Notes: a model not told the origin generated them from the letters alone. A stretch of 64,000 bases of DNA from Planctomycetota bacterium (GCA_020638695.1 JACKIB010000001.1:248001-312000), one strand, 5' to 3'; shown: positions 24,451 through 33,827, numbered from the stretch's first letter. Made by a program: numbers and translations.

Positions 24451-26162
24451 ACGCCGTGGAGCTGTGGTCCCTGTGCGGGTGCAACACGGTCGTAGCCGCC
24501 GTGCTCGCCTCGCTGGCCGCAGTTCTCGCGCGTCGCGGCACTCGCCCGCAGCTGGTCCACGCCGTGTGGTTGCTGGTTCTGTTGAAGCTGGTCACCCCGC
24601 CACTCCTGCCGGTGGTGGTTCCCACCCCGCGGTGGACCGCCGGCGAGCCCGTTCGCAGCACGCAGATCGCCCCCACCGAACCGGACGAACCCGCGGCGCC
24701 GGCGAACACCGCGCCACCGCTCGGGACCGTGGCGCCCCCGGCGTCGCGCCACGCCACCGAAGCGTTCGACTTCGATTGGTCGGCCCTGTTGCTGTCGGTG
24801 TGGCTCGCCGGGACTCTGGTCACCGCCGGCCTCGCCCTGTTCCGCGCGCTGCGCTTCACCCGGCTGCTGCGGCAAGCCACCCCCGCCCCTCCGCAGCTCC
24901 AGGCCCAGCTCGTGGAGCTCGGAGAACGCCTCGGGCTGCGGCGCCTGCCCGCGCTGTCGGTGGTGTCCGAACCGATCTCCCCGCTGCTCTGGGCGATGTT
25001 CGGGAAAGCGCGCATCGTGCTGCCGGCGGCGCTCGACCGCGGTGGCGCGCGCACCCGCACGTTGCTCGCCCACGAGCTCATCCACTACGCCCGGCGCGAC
25101 CACTGGGTGCGCCTGCTCGAGCTCGTGGTGCGCGCCCTGCACTGGTGGAACCCACTTGTCTACGTGGCGTGCCGCGGGCTGCGCACCGCGGAAGAACTGT
25201 GCTGCGACACCGGCGTCGTCCACCTGCTGCCCGGACAACGCCGCAGCTACGCCGACGCATTGCTGGACGCTGCCACGCTGCTGGCACGCCACCCGAGAGC
25301 ATCCCTGCCGGCGCCGGCGAGCGGCGTCGGACCTGTCCACGACCTCGAAAGGAGACTCGACATGATCATGAGCCACGATTCCCGCGACGCAGCCCACCCG
25401 CTGCGCCGCGCCCTCCACGGCGCCGCCCTGGCGTGCGCCGCCCTCACGGTGCCGCTGGTCCCCGCGTTCGCGCAGGGCGATCCGGTCCGCACATCCACTC
25501 ATCCGAAGACGGTGCAACCCGCCGCCGGAACGGCTTCGCACACGGAGACGCTGCGCGCGCTGCGACGGGCCGCCGAACTGCTGCGCGACAACGACCAAGC
25601 CGGTGATGCGAAGCTCTTGGAGGCGCTCCGAAAGCGCCTGAGGCACGACGACGCGACGCGCCACGGCGTGGCCGAGACCCACCGGCGGCGGATCGCTGCG
25701 GGTCGCACGGATCCCCGGTCACGCCACGGGGTCGCCGATCCGCAACCCGTGGCGCGGTATCGCCTGGTCACGCCGGTGGGTGCGCCACCGGAGGTCGCCC
25801 ACGTGCACCCGCGCCCCACCCCCACCGAGCAGCCCCGTTCCGAGGCCGCCCGCGTGCAGCGACTCGAACAGCAGGTGCGGCGCCTCACCGAACAGGTCGA
25901 GCGACTGCTGCAGCAGCGGCGAGCGCCCGCGCCAGCCGCGCAGGGGACGTGGCGCACCCGCACGCCGGCCGTCGAACCCGGCGGATGGCGCACTCCCGCC
26001 CCGGCGACCATCCCCCGCGATCCATTCCACCAGCCGAGCGGCAGCGGCTGGTTCGCGCCGCGCGTGCCGGTGCCGGCGCGAGACCTCACGGTGGAGGCCG
26101 AGCAGGCCGCGGCCGTCGCCAACCCGGTGATTCCCACGACTCGACGCAGCGTGGGGCGGTAG
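24447..26162 (+). CDS. BlaR1-like M56 membrane metalloprotease
   Basis: This 571-aa protein has N-terminal transmembrane helices (~12-30, 38-58, 112-135) and the M56 zinc protease site AHELIHYARRDHW (His209-Glu210-x-x-His213). A distal acidic ligand follows in RTAEELCCD (~Glu249/Asp254). A further membrane segment lies at ~316-336. The C-terminal ~230 residues are not a penicillin-binding sensor as in staphylococcal BlaR1. They are a charged, Pro/Arg-rich region with a coiled coil (VQRLEQQVRRLTEQVERLLQQR, ~455-480). The signal sensed is therefore probably not beta-lactam. By family knowledge it should inactivate the partner repressor by proteolysis. It overlaps the repressor gene by 4 nt. Confidence 0.87.
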   Translation: MNAVELWSLCGCNTVVAAVLASLAAVLARRGTRPQLVHAVWLLVLLKLVTPPLLPVVVPTPRWTAGEPVRSTQIAPTEPDEPAAPANTAPPLGTVAPPASRHATEAFDFDWSALLLSVWLAGTLVTAGLALFRALRFTRLLRQATPAPPQLQAQLVELGERLGLRRLPALSVVSEPISPLLWAMFGKARIVLPAALDRGGARTRTLLAHELIHYARRDHWVRLLELVVRALHWWNPLVYVACRGLRTAEELCCDTGVVHLLPGQRRSYADALLDAATLLARHPRASLPAPASGVGPVHDLERRLDMIMSHDSRDAAHPLRRALHGAALACAALTVPLVPAFAQGDPVRTSTHPKTVQPAAGTASHTETLRALRRAAELLRDNDQAGDAKLLEALRKRLRHDDATRHGVAETHRRRIAAGRTDPRSRHGVADPQPVARYRLVTPVGAPPEVAHVHPRPTPTEQPRSEAARVQRLEQQVRRLTEQVERLLQQRRAPAPAAQGTWRTRTPAVEPGGWRTPAPATIPRDPFHQPSGSGWFAPRVPVPARDLTVEAEQAAAVANPVIPTTRRSVGR

Positions 26163-26242
26163 CCGGACGATTCGCGGGTTGCGGCACCGGGGCCGCAACC
26201 GCAGAGCTATGCTCGCACGCGAATCCGCCACCCGACGCCTCC

Positions 26243-27319
26243 ATGACCGGCATTCCCCTCGACCCCGTTCTCGAGCAATCCTCACTGAGCGGCCAAGCGC
26301 GCAGCTCGGCCATCTTGATCACCGGTGCCGGCGGCGAAGTGGGCCACGGCCTGATCCGCGCGCTGTGGGAGAGCGGGCACCGTGACATCGTCGCCCTGGA
26401 CATCCGACGGCTCGACCGCGAGCTCCGTGATCTGTGCCTCGACACCTTCGTCGGCGACATCTGCGACTCGGCGCTGCTCGGCCGGATGCTGGCGATGTAC
26501 GAGATCCGGGTGATCTTCCACCTGGCCGCACTGCTGTCGACACGGGGCGAGTTCAGCCCCGAGGCGGCGCACGATGTCAACGTCGGCGGCACCATGGCGC
26601 TGCTGAAGCTCGCCGCCGAACAGTCGCGCTCGCACGGCGAACGGGTCAAGTTCGTGTTCCCCAGCTCGATCGCGGTCTACGGGCTTCCCGACCTCGCGAC
26701 CAAGCGATCCGCCGGGCGCATCGGCGAAGACCAGTACCTGGAGCCGACCACCATGTACGGGTGCAACAAGCTGTACTGCGAGCACCTCGGACGCTACTAC
26801 CAGCGCCACTACCGCCAGCTGGCCAAGGACCGCATCCCGGACGTGATCGACTTCCGCTGCGTGCGCTACCCCGGTCTGATCAGCGCCGACACGGTGCCGT
26901 CCGGCGGCACCAGCGACTTCGCGCCGGAGATGATCCACGCGGCGGCCCAGCAGCAGCGCTACGCCTGCTTCGTGCGCCCCGACACGCGCATTCCGTTCAT
27001 GACGATGCCGGATGCGATCGAGGCGACGATGCAGTTGGCGCGCGCCGACAAGTCGCGTCTGCGTCGGACGGTGTACAACCTGGGCGCCTTCCAGCCCTCG
27101 GCCGGCGAGTTCGCCGCGATCGTCGGCGAGCACTTCCCCGGCGCCGAGATCGAGTTCGCACCCGATGTCGAGCGGCAGGCAATCGTCGACAGTTGGCCGG
27201 AGGAGGTCGACGATTCGGCGGCGCGTGAAGACTGGGGCTACGCGCCGCGCCACGACTTGGCGACGGCGTTCGGCGAGTACCTGGTCCCGCGGATCCGCGC
27301 CCGCTACGCGAGCTCTTGA
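26243..27319 (+). CDS. NAD-dependent epimerase/dehydratase, L-threonine 3-dehydrogenase-like
   Basis: This 358-aa short-chain dehydrogenase has the nucleotide motif ITGAGGEVGHGLIRAL (~26-41), VNVGGTM, the catalytic Ser in VFPSSIAVYG (~140-146) and YxxxK as Tyr172-x-x-x-Lys176 in MYGCNKLYCE. The sequence pattern (FHLAALLSTRGE; FRCVRYPGLISADTVPSGGTSDFA) matches UDP-epimerase-type L-threonine 3-dehydrogenases, which oxidise L-threonine to 2-amino-3-ketobutyrate. The next gene, coupled by TTGA, encodes an alpha-oxoamine-synthase-like PLP enzyme, which fits the second step (to glycine and acetyl-CoA). Substrate assignment rests on these motifs and the neighbour. ATG 26243 matches the family start. 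Confidence 0.85.
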   Translation: MTGIPLDPVLEQSSLSGQARSSAILITGAGGEVGHGLIRALWESGHRDIVALDIRRLDRELRDLCLDTFVGDICDSALLGRMLAMYEIRVIFHLAALLSTRGEFSPEAAHDVNVGGTMALLKLAAEQSRSHGERVKFVFPSSIAVYGLPDLATKRSAGRIGEDQYLEPTTMYGCNKLYCEHLGRYYQRHYRQLAKDRIPDVIDFRCVRYPGLISADTVPSGGTSDFAPEMIHAAAQQQRYACFVRPDTRIPFMTMPDAIEATMQLARADKSRLRRTVYNLGAFQPSAGEFAAIVGEHFPGAEIEFAPDVERQAIVDSWPEEVDDSAAREDWGYAPRHDLATAFGEYLVPRIRARYASS

Positions 27320-28464
27320 GCGACACCGACCGCACCCCTCTGCTGTTGAGTCCGCCCGGCCCCAGGGTCGTGATCGACGGCGCGGAGTGCGACTACTTCG
27401 GCGGCACGAGCTACCTCGGTCTGCACGGCCACCCTGAGGTGCTCGATGCGATGGGCCGCGCCGTGCACACGTTCGGCGTGCACACCGCGACGTCCCGCAC
27501 CCGGCTGCTGAGTCCGGCGGTCGAGAACCTGGAGCAGCGGGCCGCCGAGTTCTTCGGTACCGCGGCGGCCTACAGCTTCGCCTCCGGCTACCTGGGGAAC
27601 GCGATGCTGGTGCGCACGCTGATCGGCGCCGTCGATACCGTGTGGTGCGATGCGCAGGCACACGGCAGCCTGCGCGAGGCGGGCACCCTGCTCGGGGTAC
27701 CAGTGCACTCCTTTCGCTCCCGCGACACTCGCCACCTCGAGGAGCAGTTGCGGGACTGCTCCGGTGTAGGCGCACGGCCGCTGCTGCTGACCGACGGGGT
27801 GTTCGCGGCCAGCGGGCATCTCGCACCGCTCGACCACTACGTCGCACTGCTCGAACGCTACCCCGGCGCGGTGCTGCTGGTCGACGACGCGCACGGATTC
27901 GGCACCCTGGGTACCGCGGGGCGTGGGACGCTCGAGCACTTCGGCCTGTGGGAGCGCGCCAACCGCGGCCTCGAGCCGACCGGACTGACCGTGTTGGTGA
28001 CCGGCACGCTGAGCAAGGCACTCGGCGGGTTCGGCGGCATCCTGCCCGGCAGCACCGCGCTGCTCCGCGCCGTGCAGCGGGCGAACGCGGCGCACGCGGG
28101 CGCCAGCGCACTGCCCGCGCCGGTCGCCGCCGCCGGGGCACGCGCCCTACAGGTCCTCGGTGCCGCCCCGCAGCTGCGCTCCGCCTTGCAGCACAATGCG
28201 CACTACGTGCGGCAGGGCCTGCGCGGCCTCGGGCTGCCGGTCGACGACCTCCCCACTCCGGTAGTCGGGTTCACCTGGCGCGACGCGGCCGCCATGCGCG
28301 GGCTGCACCGCGCCCTTCTGCAAGCGGGCAGCTTCGTGCCGTACCTCGATGACTACGCCGGCGTGGGACCGGACGGCGCGATGCGCGTGGCGGTCTGCGC
28401 GACGCACACTACCGTGCAGATCGATCGGTTGCTGACGAGGCTGACGGCGAGCTTGCGCGGCTGA
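27316..28464 (+). CDS. PLP-dependent alpha-oxoamine synthase-like enzyme (2-amino-3-ketobutyrate CoA ligase-like)
   Basis: This 382-aa fold-type I PLP enzyme has family marks: Y-F-G-G-T-S-Y-L-G-L near residue 27, SFASGYLGN, His116 stacking on PLP (DAQAHGSL), LLVDDAHGFGTLG (~187-199) and the PLP lysine Lys234 in VTGTLSKALGGFGG. Relatives condense an amino acid with an acyl-CoA (KBL, AONS, serine palmitoyltransferase). The coupled threonine-dehydrogenase-like gene favours glycine/acetyl-CoA formation from 2-amino-3-ketobutyrate. The protein is a divergent member, so an 8-amino-7-oxononanoate-type or other oxoamine activity is not excluded. Start TTG 27316 overlaps the previous stop (TTGA). Confidence 0.75.
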   Translation: MSDTDRTPLLLSPPGPRVVIDGAECDYFGGTSYLGLHGHPEVLDAMGRAVHTFGVHTATSRTRLLSPAVENLEQRAAEFFGTAAAYSFASGYLGNAMLVRTLIGAVDTVWCDAQAHGSLREAGTLLGVPVHSFRSRDTRHLEEQLRDCSGVGARPLLLTDGVFAASGHLAPLDHYVALLERYPGAVLLVDDAHGFGTLGTAGRGTLEHFGLWERANRGLEPTGLTVLVTGTLSKALGGFGGILPGSTALLRAVQRANAAHAGASALPAPVAAAGARALQVLGAAPQLRSALQHNAHYVRQGLRGLGLPVDDLPTPVVGFTWRDAAAMRGLHRALLQAGSFVPYLDDYAGVGPDGAMRVAVCATHTTVQIDRLLTRLTASLRG

Positions 28465-28534
28465 ACCCGGATCTGCATCGGCCCGGACCATCGCCAGGGT
28501 CTGCGCGGACGCCCCCACCGCGTAAGCTCCCCGC

Positions 28535-29557
28535 ATGAAGCTCCGGGTGCGCGTCTTCTCCCTGCCGCTGCGGCACACTTTCACCATCGCCCACGGTTCG
28601 CGCGACGAGATCACCACCGTGGTCGTCGAGCTCGCGGACGGAGACCACCGCGGCTACGGCGAGAGCCAGGCGATCGACTACTACGGGGTCAGCGCCGAAG
28701 CGATGGCCGAGCAGCTTTCGAGCGTGCGGGACCAAATCGAGTCGACCGCCTGGGAAACCCCCGAGGAATTCTGGCACGCGATGTTGCCGCACCTCGGCGA
28801 GCATCGATTCGCACTGTGCGCACTCGATGAGGCGGCGCACGATCTGTGGGGCAAGCGGCTCGGCCAACCGGTGTGGAAGCTGTGGGGATTGGACACCACC
28901 CGCACGGTGCCCAGCGACTACACGATCGGGCTCGCCTCGATCGAGGTGATGATCGCCAAGCTGCGCGAGTTCGACGGTTGGCCGATCTACAAGATCAAGC
29001 TCGGCACCGATCACGACCTCGAGATCGTGCGGGCACTGCGCCAGCACACCGACGCGGTGTTCCGAGTCGACGCCAACACCGCCTGGACGCCCGAGCAGAC
29101 GATCCGCAACGCGCTGGAGCTACGCGAGCTCGGCGTCGAGTTCATCGAACAACCGCTGCGCGCCGACGACGTGGAAGGCATGCGCCGGGTGCGCAGCGAG
29201 GTGGCGCTGCCGGTGATCGCCGACGAGAGCTGCCTGGTCGAGGCGGACGTGGAACGCTGCGCTGAGCTGTTCCACGGCATCAACATCAAGCTCACCAAGT
29301 GCGGCGGGATGACGCCGGCTCGAGCGATGATCCGCCGCGCCCGCGAACTCGGCCTGTCGGTGATGGTCGGTTGCATGACCGAATCGTCGATCGGCATCTC
29401 GGCGATCGCCCAGCTGCTGCCGCTGCTCGACTACGTCGACATGGACGGCGCGGTACTGATCGACCGCGACCTGGCGGACGGCGTGCGGCTCGAGCGCGGG
29501 CGGGCGATCTACCCGGCGACGCCCGGCAATGGCGTCACCCTGCACGCCGACCTGTAG
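28535..29557 (+). CDS. Dipeptide epimerase (enolase superfamily)
   Basis: This 340-aa enolase-superfamily enzyme is of the dipeptide epimerase (L-Ala-D/L-Glu epimerase) group. It has catalytic KxK (Lys153-x-Lys155 in YKIKLGT), metal ligands Asp179 (RVDAN), Glu205 (FIEQP) and Asp230 (IADES), and the second acid/base lysine in NIKLTKCGG (~252-255). The Asp302-x-Asp304 motif (VDMDG) binds the dipeptide amino group and is diagnostic of the group. It inverts the alpha-carbon of the C-terminal residue of a dipeptide, for example in recycling peptidoglycan peptides. It starts 70 bp after the PLP enzyme, on the same strand, and may share its transcript. Its 3' end overlaps the convergent DUF3592 gene by 23 bp. 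Confidence 0.9.
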   Translation: MKLRVRVFSLPLRHTFTIAHGSRDEITTVVVELADGDHRGYGESQAIDYYGVSAEAMAEQLSSVRDQIESTAWETPEEFWHAMLPHLGEHRFALCALDEAAHDLWGKRLGQPVWKLWGLDTTRTVPSDYTIGLASIEVMIAKLREFDGWPIYKIKLGTDHDLEIVRALRQHTDAVFRVDANTAWTPEQTIRNALELRELGVEFIEQPLRADDVEGMRRVRSEVALPVIADESCLVEADVERCAELFHGINIKLTKCGGMTPARAMIRRARELGLSVMVGCMTESSIGISAIAQLLPLLDYVDMDGAVLIDRDLADGVRLERGRAIYPATPGNGVTLHADL

Positions 29558-30041
29558 CGACGAGCCGTAGCTTGCACCACAGCCGGACCGCGAGCAGGAC
29601 GCCACCCAGCGCGAACACCCCAGCTCCGAACAGCGGCAACCCGAGCGACCGCGAACCGGTGCCCGTGTCCAGCACGGCGCGATTCGGCGACTGGGGATCG
29701 TAGTGCACCTCCACCCGCGCCCCCTTGGGGTAGCGGTTGGCGACGCCTTCCGCGGCAGCACGATCGCTCGACCAAGTGTCGAGGAAACGCACCGTGTCGG
29801 CCTCGTGAGTCGCGCCAGCGACCTCGTAGCCGAAACGAACCCTCGCTCGGTAGCTGTGGCGCGGTTGCCGACCGGACCGCCGACGATCGTGCTGCACCGG
29901 CACCACCACACTCTCGAGGATCTCTCCCTCGACCGTGGGCCACCGCGCGCTCGCTGCCGCCCGTCCGGCGTCGCGGATCCAGAGCGCGATCATCAGCCCG
30001 CTGAAGCCGAGGCAGGCGAAGATCAGCAGGCGTGCAGCCAT
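29535..30041 (-). CDS. DUF3592-type membrane protein
   Basis: This 168-aa protein has transmembrane helices at both ends (MAARLLIFACLGFSGLMIALWI and LFGAGVFALGGVLLAVRLW). Between them is an extracytoplasmic sheet domain with WPTVEGEILES and RYPKGARVEVHYDPQSPNRA, the hallmark of DUF3592 proteins. The function of this family is unknown. The start is set at ATG 30041, directly before the first helix; the upstream in-frame ATG at 30080 adds a charged head. Convergent overlap with the epimerase gene is 23 bp. Confidence 0.8.
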   Translation of the reverse strand: MAARLLIFACLGFSGLMIALWIRDAGRAAASARWPTVEGEILESVVVPVQHDRRRSGRQPRHSYRARVRFGYEVAGATHEADTVRFLDTWSSDRAAAEGVANRYPKGARVEVHYDPQSPNRAVLDTGTGSRSLGLPLFGAGVFALGGVLLAVRLWCKLRLVATGRRAG

Positions 30042-30242
30042 CCTGCCGCGGGCGCTCGCGTATCGCGGCCAAGGCCGCACCCATGGACTTGGGTGAGCGC
30101 GGCGCCGCGCGCCGCCATGAGGCCTGGGCCACTTGCTTGCTGGAGCTTTCGGGGCCGCTACATGCCAGCGAAACAGCTGCCACGTGTCATGGCAGGTTCG
30201 GACGAATCTTCGCGTACCGGCACGATCCGCGGCCCCTGCAGC

Positions 30243-31967
30243 TCAGAAAACCCAGGCTTGGCAGGAGCTCGTGACGTGCAGGTTGGCGAGGTTCGCGTCG
30301 GCCCGGATGCCCTGCAGGTAGAAGGTCTGGTCCTTGAGCGACGGGTCGTTCGGTACCGTGAAGGACAGCCGGGTCGGGAGCGGGTAGATCCCCACCGGCA
30401 GGGCGGTGTTCGCGTCGAGGTGGAACTTGCGGTTCAGGCCGAGGTCGGACTTGGCGACCACCGGGCCGACGAACAGCAGCATCGAGTCGGTGGCCGGTCC
30501 GGTCATGTCGAGCACGTAGGTGTCGCCGAGCCCGTACTGCTCCTTCGACTGCCGCAGACCGTCGGGCAGTCCGAGGTCACCCAACATCTTGCCGAGGTCA
30601 GGGCGGTTCTGGATCTCGCCGGTGCACGGCGTGCCGTGCTTGCGCAACAGATCCCGCACCTGCTGGATCCCCAGCACCTTCTCGTCCTGGAACTTGACCG
30701 CACCGACCAGGCAAGCGACCACCGACGTCACGATCGGCGAGGCGCTGGACGTGCCGTTGAACGCGTTGGTGTAGTACTGCCGCGTGTCGTTGTTGGGGCG
30801 GAACAGCGCCCCGTAGCCGGTGGTGTAGACGTTGTAGCCCCACCCGTTCGCGGTGATGCGCCGGCCGTAGTTGGAGAAGCCGGCTCGCGACAACGCGCTG
30901 CCGTCGGTGGCGCCGATCATGATCGCGCCCGACTCGCGGAAGTTGGTCGACTGCGGATCGAGGTAACCGCTCGGCCCGCCGACCGCGACCGTGTTGAGGT
31001 CGTTGTTGCCGTTGCCGGCGGCCTCGCAGATGTGCACCCCGAGCTTGGTGCCGGTCAGGATCACGTTGTAGTTGGACAGCGAGTACTCGGCCGGGAGGTA
31101 GCCGACGGTGGTGTTGTAGTGCACCTCCAGTAGCACCACGTCGCCCGGACTCGCGGCGTTGATGCCACGCGTGATCGCTGCGGCGACGCCACCGTCGTTC
31201 CAGCTCGACAGCCGATACGTCACCGCATCGGCGAGGCCGCGCACGCCCCAGCCATTGCGGTCACCCACGATCTCCCCGGCGACCGCCGTGCCGTGGTCGC
31301 CCTGGGTGGTCGAGTTGGAGAACGGCAGGCCGAGGAACAGATTGGGATCGTCGAGCTTGCACAGGTCCTCGTGTGGGATGGTCCACCAGGACTCCATGTC
31401 GGTGACCAGCACACCCAGGCCACGACCGCCGATCAGCGTGTGGGCGACGTCCGCGTTCACCCCGGTCGGCGGCGGCCCGGCATAGCCCTGACCGGCGGTA
31501 TAGAGCGGAGTCGGCGGGTCGAGGTCCTTGCCGCCGGGCAGCTCCGGCACCGGCTCCGGGTAGGCGTGCTCGACCAACGGCAGGGCGCGCAGGGCGTCGA
31601 GCGTGACGGCGGTCGACGCGGCGTCGACACCGACCACGCGGAACCACAGTCCCAGGTGACCCGGAGCGGGGCCAGGGTTGGGCGATGCCGCCGCCAAGCG
31701 GTGCCACCGGTCCAGGGTCTCCAGCGGCAACGGGATCAGGCGCTCGATCCGGGCCCGGCCGAGCGCGGCCCGAACGGTCGACAGATCGGTGCCGTTGCGC
31801 GACCCGAGCGATCCGGAGACCAGCACCGCCCCCGTCCCCTCGGCCAGCTTCAGCTCGATGCGGGTGGGATAGGACAACGCCGGCGGAGCCGTCGCCACGG
31901 CCTGTTGGGCCGCGAGCGGCAGGATCTGCAGGGGGAACAGGACCAAGCCGAGAACGATTCGATGCAT
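30243..31967 (-). CDS. Secreted subtilisin-like serine protease (S8) with shared C-terminal module
   Basis: This 574-aa protease has a Sec signal (MHRIVLGLVLFPLQILPLAA) and a propeptide-like region to ~160. The S8 catalytic domain at ~165-460 contains the Asp190 block (GVLVTDMESWW), His225 (GDHGTAVAGEIVGD), the oxyanion Asn in CEAAGNGNND (~319) and Ser407 (FNGTSSASPIV). The last ~110 residues, beginning GLGDTYVLDMTGPATD and ending with strands before SSCQAWVF, form the beta module shared with other exported proteins here. All catalytic residues are present, so it is probably an active extracellular or surface protease. It is divergent from the DUF2911-like gene. Confidence 0.9.
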   Translation of the reverse strand: MHRIVLGLVLFPLQILPLAAQQAVATAPPALSYPTRIELKLAEGTGAVLVSGSLGSRNGTDLSTVRAALGRARIERLIPLPLETLDRWHRLAAASPNPGPAPGHLGLWFRVVGVDAASTAVTLDALRALPLVEHAYPEPVPELPGGKDLDPPTPLYTAGQGYAGPPPTGVNADVAHTLIGGRGLGVLVTDMESWWTIPHEDLCKLDDPNLFLGLPFSNSTTQGDHGTAVAGEIVGDRNGWGVRGLADAVTYRLSSWNDGGVAAAITRGINAASPGDVVLLEVHYNTTVGYLPAEYSLSNYNVILTGTKLGVHICEAAGNGNNDLNTVAVGGPSGYLDPQSTNFRESGAIMIGATDGSALSRAGFSNYGRRITANGWGYNVYTTGYGALFRPNNDTRQYYTNAFNGTSSASPIVTSVVACLVGAVKFQDEKVLGIQQVRDLLRKHGTPCTGEIQNRPDLGKMLGDLGLPDGLRQSKEQYGLGDTYVLDMTGPATDSMLLFVGPVVAKSDLGLNRKFHLDANTALPVGIYPLPTRLSFTVPNDPSLKDQTFYLQGIRADANLANLHVTSSCQAWVF

Positions 31968-32214
31968 GTTCGCGCGCGCCTGAGTCGCGCGTGCGCGCGG
32001 ACCAGGGCTTATCCAAAACTAGACCCCGTGCCGCGCGAAGGGGCCAGCCCACCGCATGAAAATCAGGGATCGCCCATCCGTCGGAGCGGACCTTGGCGTA
32101 TGGATCCGGCTCTGCGGAGCAGCAGCGCGCGATGGCAACGCCCGTGCGTCCCGGCGCAAGCGCGCTCCGAGTCCCGTTTTGCCGGCGCGGCCGGCCCCTT
32201 AAGAACCCCAAATC

Positions 32215-32874
32215 ATGTCTCGTTACCCCCTGATCCTGGCGGCCGGCGTCGCCGCCGTGCTCGCATTCTCCGACCGTGCCGCAGCGCAGGTCGTCACCTT
32301 CGGAGGCACCGCGGATCGCAAGCAGTCGATCGTGATGTTCTTCGACAAGGCCGCGGGCAAGTACCTCGGCAGCTACAGCGTCACCCACGGCACCCCGCCG
32401 TGGAAGAGCGACTACGAGAAGCACGTGGGCACCACCGACTCGTTCCTGGTGCGCCTCGGCAACAACGCGTGGACCACGTTCCACACCTCGGTCCCGATGA
32501 CGATCGCCGACCAGAAGATCAAGCCCGGCACCTACAACCTGGCGCTCGGCGGCGGCGAGGGCAAGTACTTCCTGGCCCTGCTCGACTCGCGCCAGTGCGA
32601 CAAGCAGTCGGTGCCGCCCTGGCAACCGAAGCTGTGCACGAAGAAGATCATGGTGCCGCTGAACTACACCAAGGTCGACGCCGCCGCGAACGCGCTGTCG
32701 ATCACCGTCACCGCCAACAAGGACGACGTCTCGAAGGGCGAGCTCAAGCTGCACTGGGGCAACCACCAGCTGAGCGCCGCGGTGCACGCCGACCACTCGG
32801 CGAAGCCGGCGAGCGATGCCTCGGCGAAGAAGAAGAAGTCGAAGCGCAAGAAGCAGGAGAAGGCCGACAAGTAG
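32215..32874 (+). CDS. Exported DUF2911-like protein
   Basis: This 219-aa protein has a Sec signal (MSRYPLILAAGVAAVLAF, cleavage near AAAQ). The core segment WTTFHTSVPMTIADQKIKPG TYNLAL (read as two adjoining blocks) resembles DUF2911, in which a THF-strand and an AGTY turn are conserved. The C-terminus is a lysine-rich tail (SAKKKKSKRKKQEKADK), strongly basic and perhaps envelope- or nucleic-acid-binding. Function unknown. A clear rho-independent-like terminator follows 45 bp downstream. Confidence 0.7.
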   Translation: MSRYPLILAAGVAAVLAFSDRAAAQVVTFGGTADRKQSIVMFFDKAAGKYLGSYSVTHGTPPWKSDYEKHVGTTDSFLVRLGNNAWTTFHTSVPMTIADQKIKPGTYNLALGGGEGKYFLALLDSRQCDKQSVPPWQPKLCTKKIMVPLNYTKVDAAANALSITVTANKDDVSKGELKLHWGNHQLSAAVHADHSAKPASDASAKKKKSKRKKQEKADK

Positions 32875-32918
32875 TCGACCCGACCTCGTGATCGAGCCAG
32901 CGCGGCTCGGTCCCGGAA

Positions 32919-32965
32919 CGGCCGAGGCCACCCGAATCGGGCGCGACCTCGGCCGCTTCGTTTTC
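32919..32965 (+). terminator. Rho-independent-like terminator after the DUF2911-like gene
   Basis: A 9-bp GC stem (CGGCCGAGG 32919-32927 with CCTCGGCCG 32947-32955) encloses a loop that can itself pair, and is followed by CTTCGTTTTC. This is the best T-tract terminator seen in the window. Confidence 0.7.
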
Positions 32966-33125
32966 TGGCGCTCCCGCGACAGGTCCGGGGCGGCCCGGAG
33001 TGATGGTCCGCGCCACGCGCGCCACATGCACGGTGCACTCGCTTCCGGGTCCGAGCGTTGCGTGCCGCGCGCACAGCGGGAGAATGCGGCGACGTGATTC
33101 GGCGCAGTGTGGGCAGGGCGGACCC

Positions 33126-33827
33126 GTGACGACTCTCAAACGGATTGTCGAGTACAGCGAGACGCGGTGGGGTCGGGTGTTCGACCTGTCGATCCAGCTG
33201 CTGATCATCGCCTCACTGGTGACCTTCTCGATCGAGACGCTGCCGGACCTCGACGCGGACACGCGAACCTGGCTGTCGGCGTTCGAGACCGTGACGGTGG
33301 TGATCTTCACGGTGGAGTACCTGCTCCGCTTGGCGGTCGCCGATCACAAGCTGCGGTTCGTGTTCAGCGTGTTCGGCATCATCGACCTGGTGTCGATCCT
33401 GCCGTTCTACCTATCGTCCGGAGTCGACCTGCGCTCGGTCCGGGCGGTGCGCATGCTGCGGCTGTTCCGCGTGCTCAAGCTGGCGCGCTACAGCCGGGCG
33501 ATCCGCCGGGTCCACCGCGCCCTGCTGATTGCCCGGGAGGAGCTGATCCTGTTCGTTTGCGTGACGCTCCTGCTGCTGTACCTGGCCGCGGTCGGCATCT
33601 ACTACTTCGAGAACGAAGCGCAGCCGAAGCAGTTCGCGTCGGTGTTCCACAGCCTGTGGTGGGCGGTCGCGACGCTCACCACCGTCGGCTACGGAGACGT
33701 CTACCCGGTGACGGTCGGCGGGCGGATCTTCACGTTCTTCGTGCTGATGATCGGCCTGGGCGTGGTCTCGATCCCCGCCGGCTTGATCGCGTCGGCATTC
33801 GCCAAGGCCCGCGAGATCGAGGGATAG
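33126..33827 (+). CDS. Voltage-gated potassium channel, six-helix type
   Basis: This 233-aa ion-channel subunit has transmembrane helices at ~17-37 and ~52-72. S4 carries the periodic arginines VRAVRMLRLFRVLKLARYSR (~100-119). Helix S5 and the pore follow, with the selectivity filter TTVGYGD (~185-191), then S6 (FFVLMIGLGVVSIPAGLIAS). The length fits KvAP/KvLm-like bacterial channels with no cytoplasmic RCK domain. GTG 33126 is chosen because the ~40 upstream in-frame residues are low-complexity. It is followed by the beta-lactamase-like gene after 135 bp. Confidence 0.92.
   Translation: MTTLKRIVEYSETRWGRVFDLSIQLLIIASLVTFSIETLPDLDADTRTWLSAFETVTVVIFTVEYLLRLAVADHKLRFVFSVFGIIDLVSILPFYLSSGVDLRSVRAVRMLRLFRVLKLARYSRAIRRVHRALLIAREELILFVCVTLLLLYLAAVGIYYFENEAQPKQFASVFHSLWWAVATLTTVGYGDVYPVTVGGRIFTFFVLMIGLGVVSIPAGLIASAFAKAREIEG

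Noticed and set aside
24243..25682. 479-codon minus-strand open frame over the BlaI/BlaR1 genes
   Set aside because: Composition is a Gln/Arg/Gly shadow of the M56 gene and no motif is seen.
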